From positions 1-21,735 of IMG/VR virus record IMGVR_UViG_3300023440_000323: a DNA stretch of 21,735 nt; one strand, given 5' to 3'. This DNA comes from a virus. Shown in pieces: positions 21,469 through 21,735 of this stretch (position 1 is its first letter; every line of letters begins with the position of its first letter). The notes below the pieces were generated by a model, which was not told where the DNA came from, ran no database searches, and was given only the letters and a program-made list of their open reading frames with translations. Both the position numbers and the translations under genes were made by a program.

Positions 21469-21735
21469 CCAGAGCAGCCAACCCCGCCCGCAAGCCCGAC
21501 AGCGCGCAACAGTCGCCCGACAGGGCCGATGGTTCGCCCTCCGGGGGCAACCATCCCGACACCGCCCCAGACGCGCCCGTGTGCCGTGCTCCGCGCGCTG
21601 GAACAAAACTCGCCACACTAGTCGAGATGCTGCGCGCCGAAGGCGGTGCGACCTGCGATGAACTGGCATCCGCCCTTGAATGGCGACGGCACACGGTGCG
21701 CGGTGCCCTTGCGGGCGCCGTCCGCAAGCGGCTGG
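21465..21735 (+). CDS. DUF3489-like protein, partial (runs off window)
   Basis: The visible 90 codons begin MTRAANPARKPDSAQQSPDR, a disordered Pro/Asp/Ser-rich leader. From about residue 49 a winged-helix-like segment follows, GTKLATLVEMLRAEGGATCD then ELASALEWRRHTVRGALAGA, the pattern of DUF3489 proteins often found near phage and integrative-element recombinases. The ATG overlaps the previous stop as ATGA. The gene continues beyond the right edge. Confidence 0.8.
   Translation, partial: MTRAANPARKPDSAQQSPDRADGSPSGGNHPDTAPDAPVCRAPRAGTKLATLVEMLRAEGGATCDELASALEWRRHTVRGALAGAVRKRL

Noticed and set aside
1-21735. tRNA genes, CRISPR arrays, insertion sequences, attachment sites
   Set aside because: I saw no cloverleaf with a T-arm motif, no regularly spaced repeats, no transposase and no tRNA-fragment duplication; prophage ends appear to lie outside the window.

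Overview
The window is most of the structural half of a temperate siphophage or prophage from a GC-rich alphaproteobacterium, most likely of the Rhodobacterales. This placement is an inference. It rests on protein character, high GC (about 65-78% in sampled lines of the head genes), a tail-tip gene order matching that of Rhodobacter gene transfer agents, and a DUF3489-type gene at the right edge. Almost all of 1-19718 is one leftward (minus-strand) late operon with start/stop overlaps throughout.

Read in the direction of transcription, it begins with a lambda-type packaging and head module. This holds a Nu1-like terminase small subunit (19140-19718), two small unknown genes, terminase large subunit GpA (16728-18734), gpW (16509-16724), portal (15035-16507), an S49 protease with a nested scaffold (13656-15038 and 13656-14150), decoration protein D (13238-13618) and major capsid protein E (12186-13208). 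Connector and tail-completion proteins follow, then the tail tube, then a G/GT pair of tail assembly chaperones with a textbook -1 frameshift site (9210-9255). Next come the tape measure (6564-8936) and four tail-tip genes in the gene-transfer-agent order: distal tail, hub, peptidase-like, J/megatron-like. The hub carries a fused glycine-rich C-terminal domain. One small rightward gene of lower GC (11025-11243) is inserted in the tail-completion block.

The most interesting part is the left end, 1-2200, which is a diversity-generating retroelement (DGR). A 455-residue receptor-binding-type protein with an FGE/C-type-lectin-like domain ends in a variable repeat (VR, 844-950). An Avd accessory gene (393-803) follows, then the template repeat (TR, 291-397). 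TR and VR differ at 9 of 107 positions, and all nine are adenines on the TR coding strand, each changing an amino acid. This is the signature of adenine-specific mutagenic retrohoming. The reverse transcriptase is not in the window and is expected just beyond position 1. The TR-to-RT spacer holds a perfect 30-bp palindrome and a second inverted repeat, candidates for structure in the DGR RNA. The DGR sits directly after the tail-tip, BppU-like and coiled-coil fiber genes, so it probably retargets host binding by the tail.

The right end (19859-21735) is a rightward series of small genes of unknown function. An 89-bp promoter-and-leader repeat occurs twice (19764-19852 and 20458-20546), each copy placed just before the start codon of a different small gene. 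A clear rho-independent terminator (20350-20373) separates the two units. The last gene (DUF3489-like) runs off the window. No tRNA, rRNA, CRISPR array or insertion sequence was seen.
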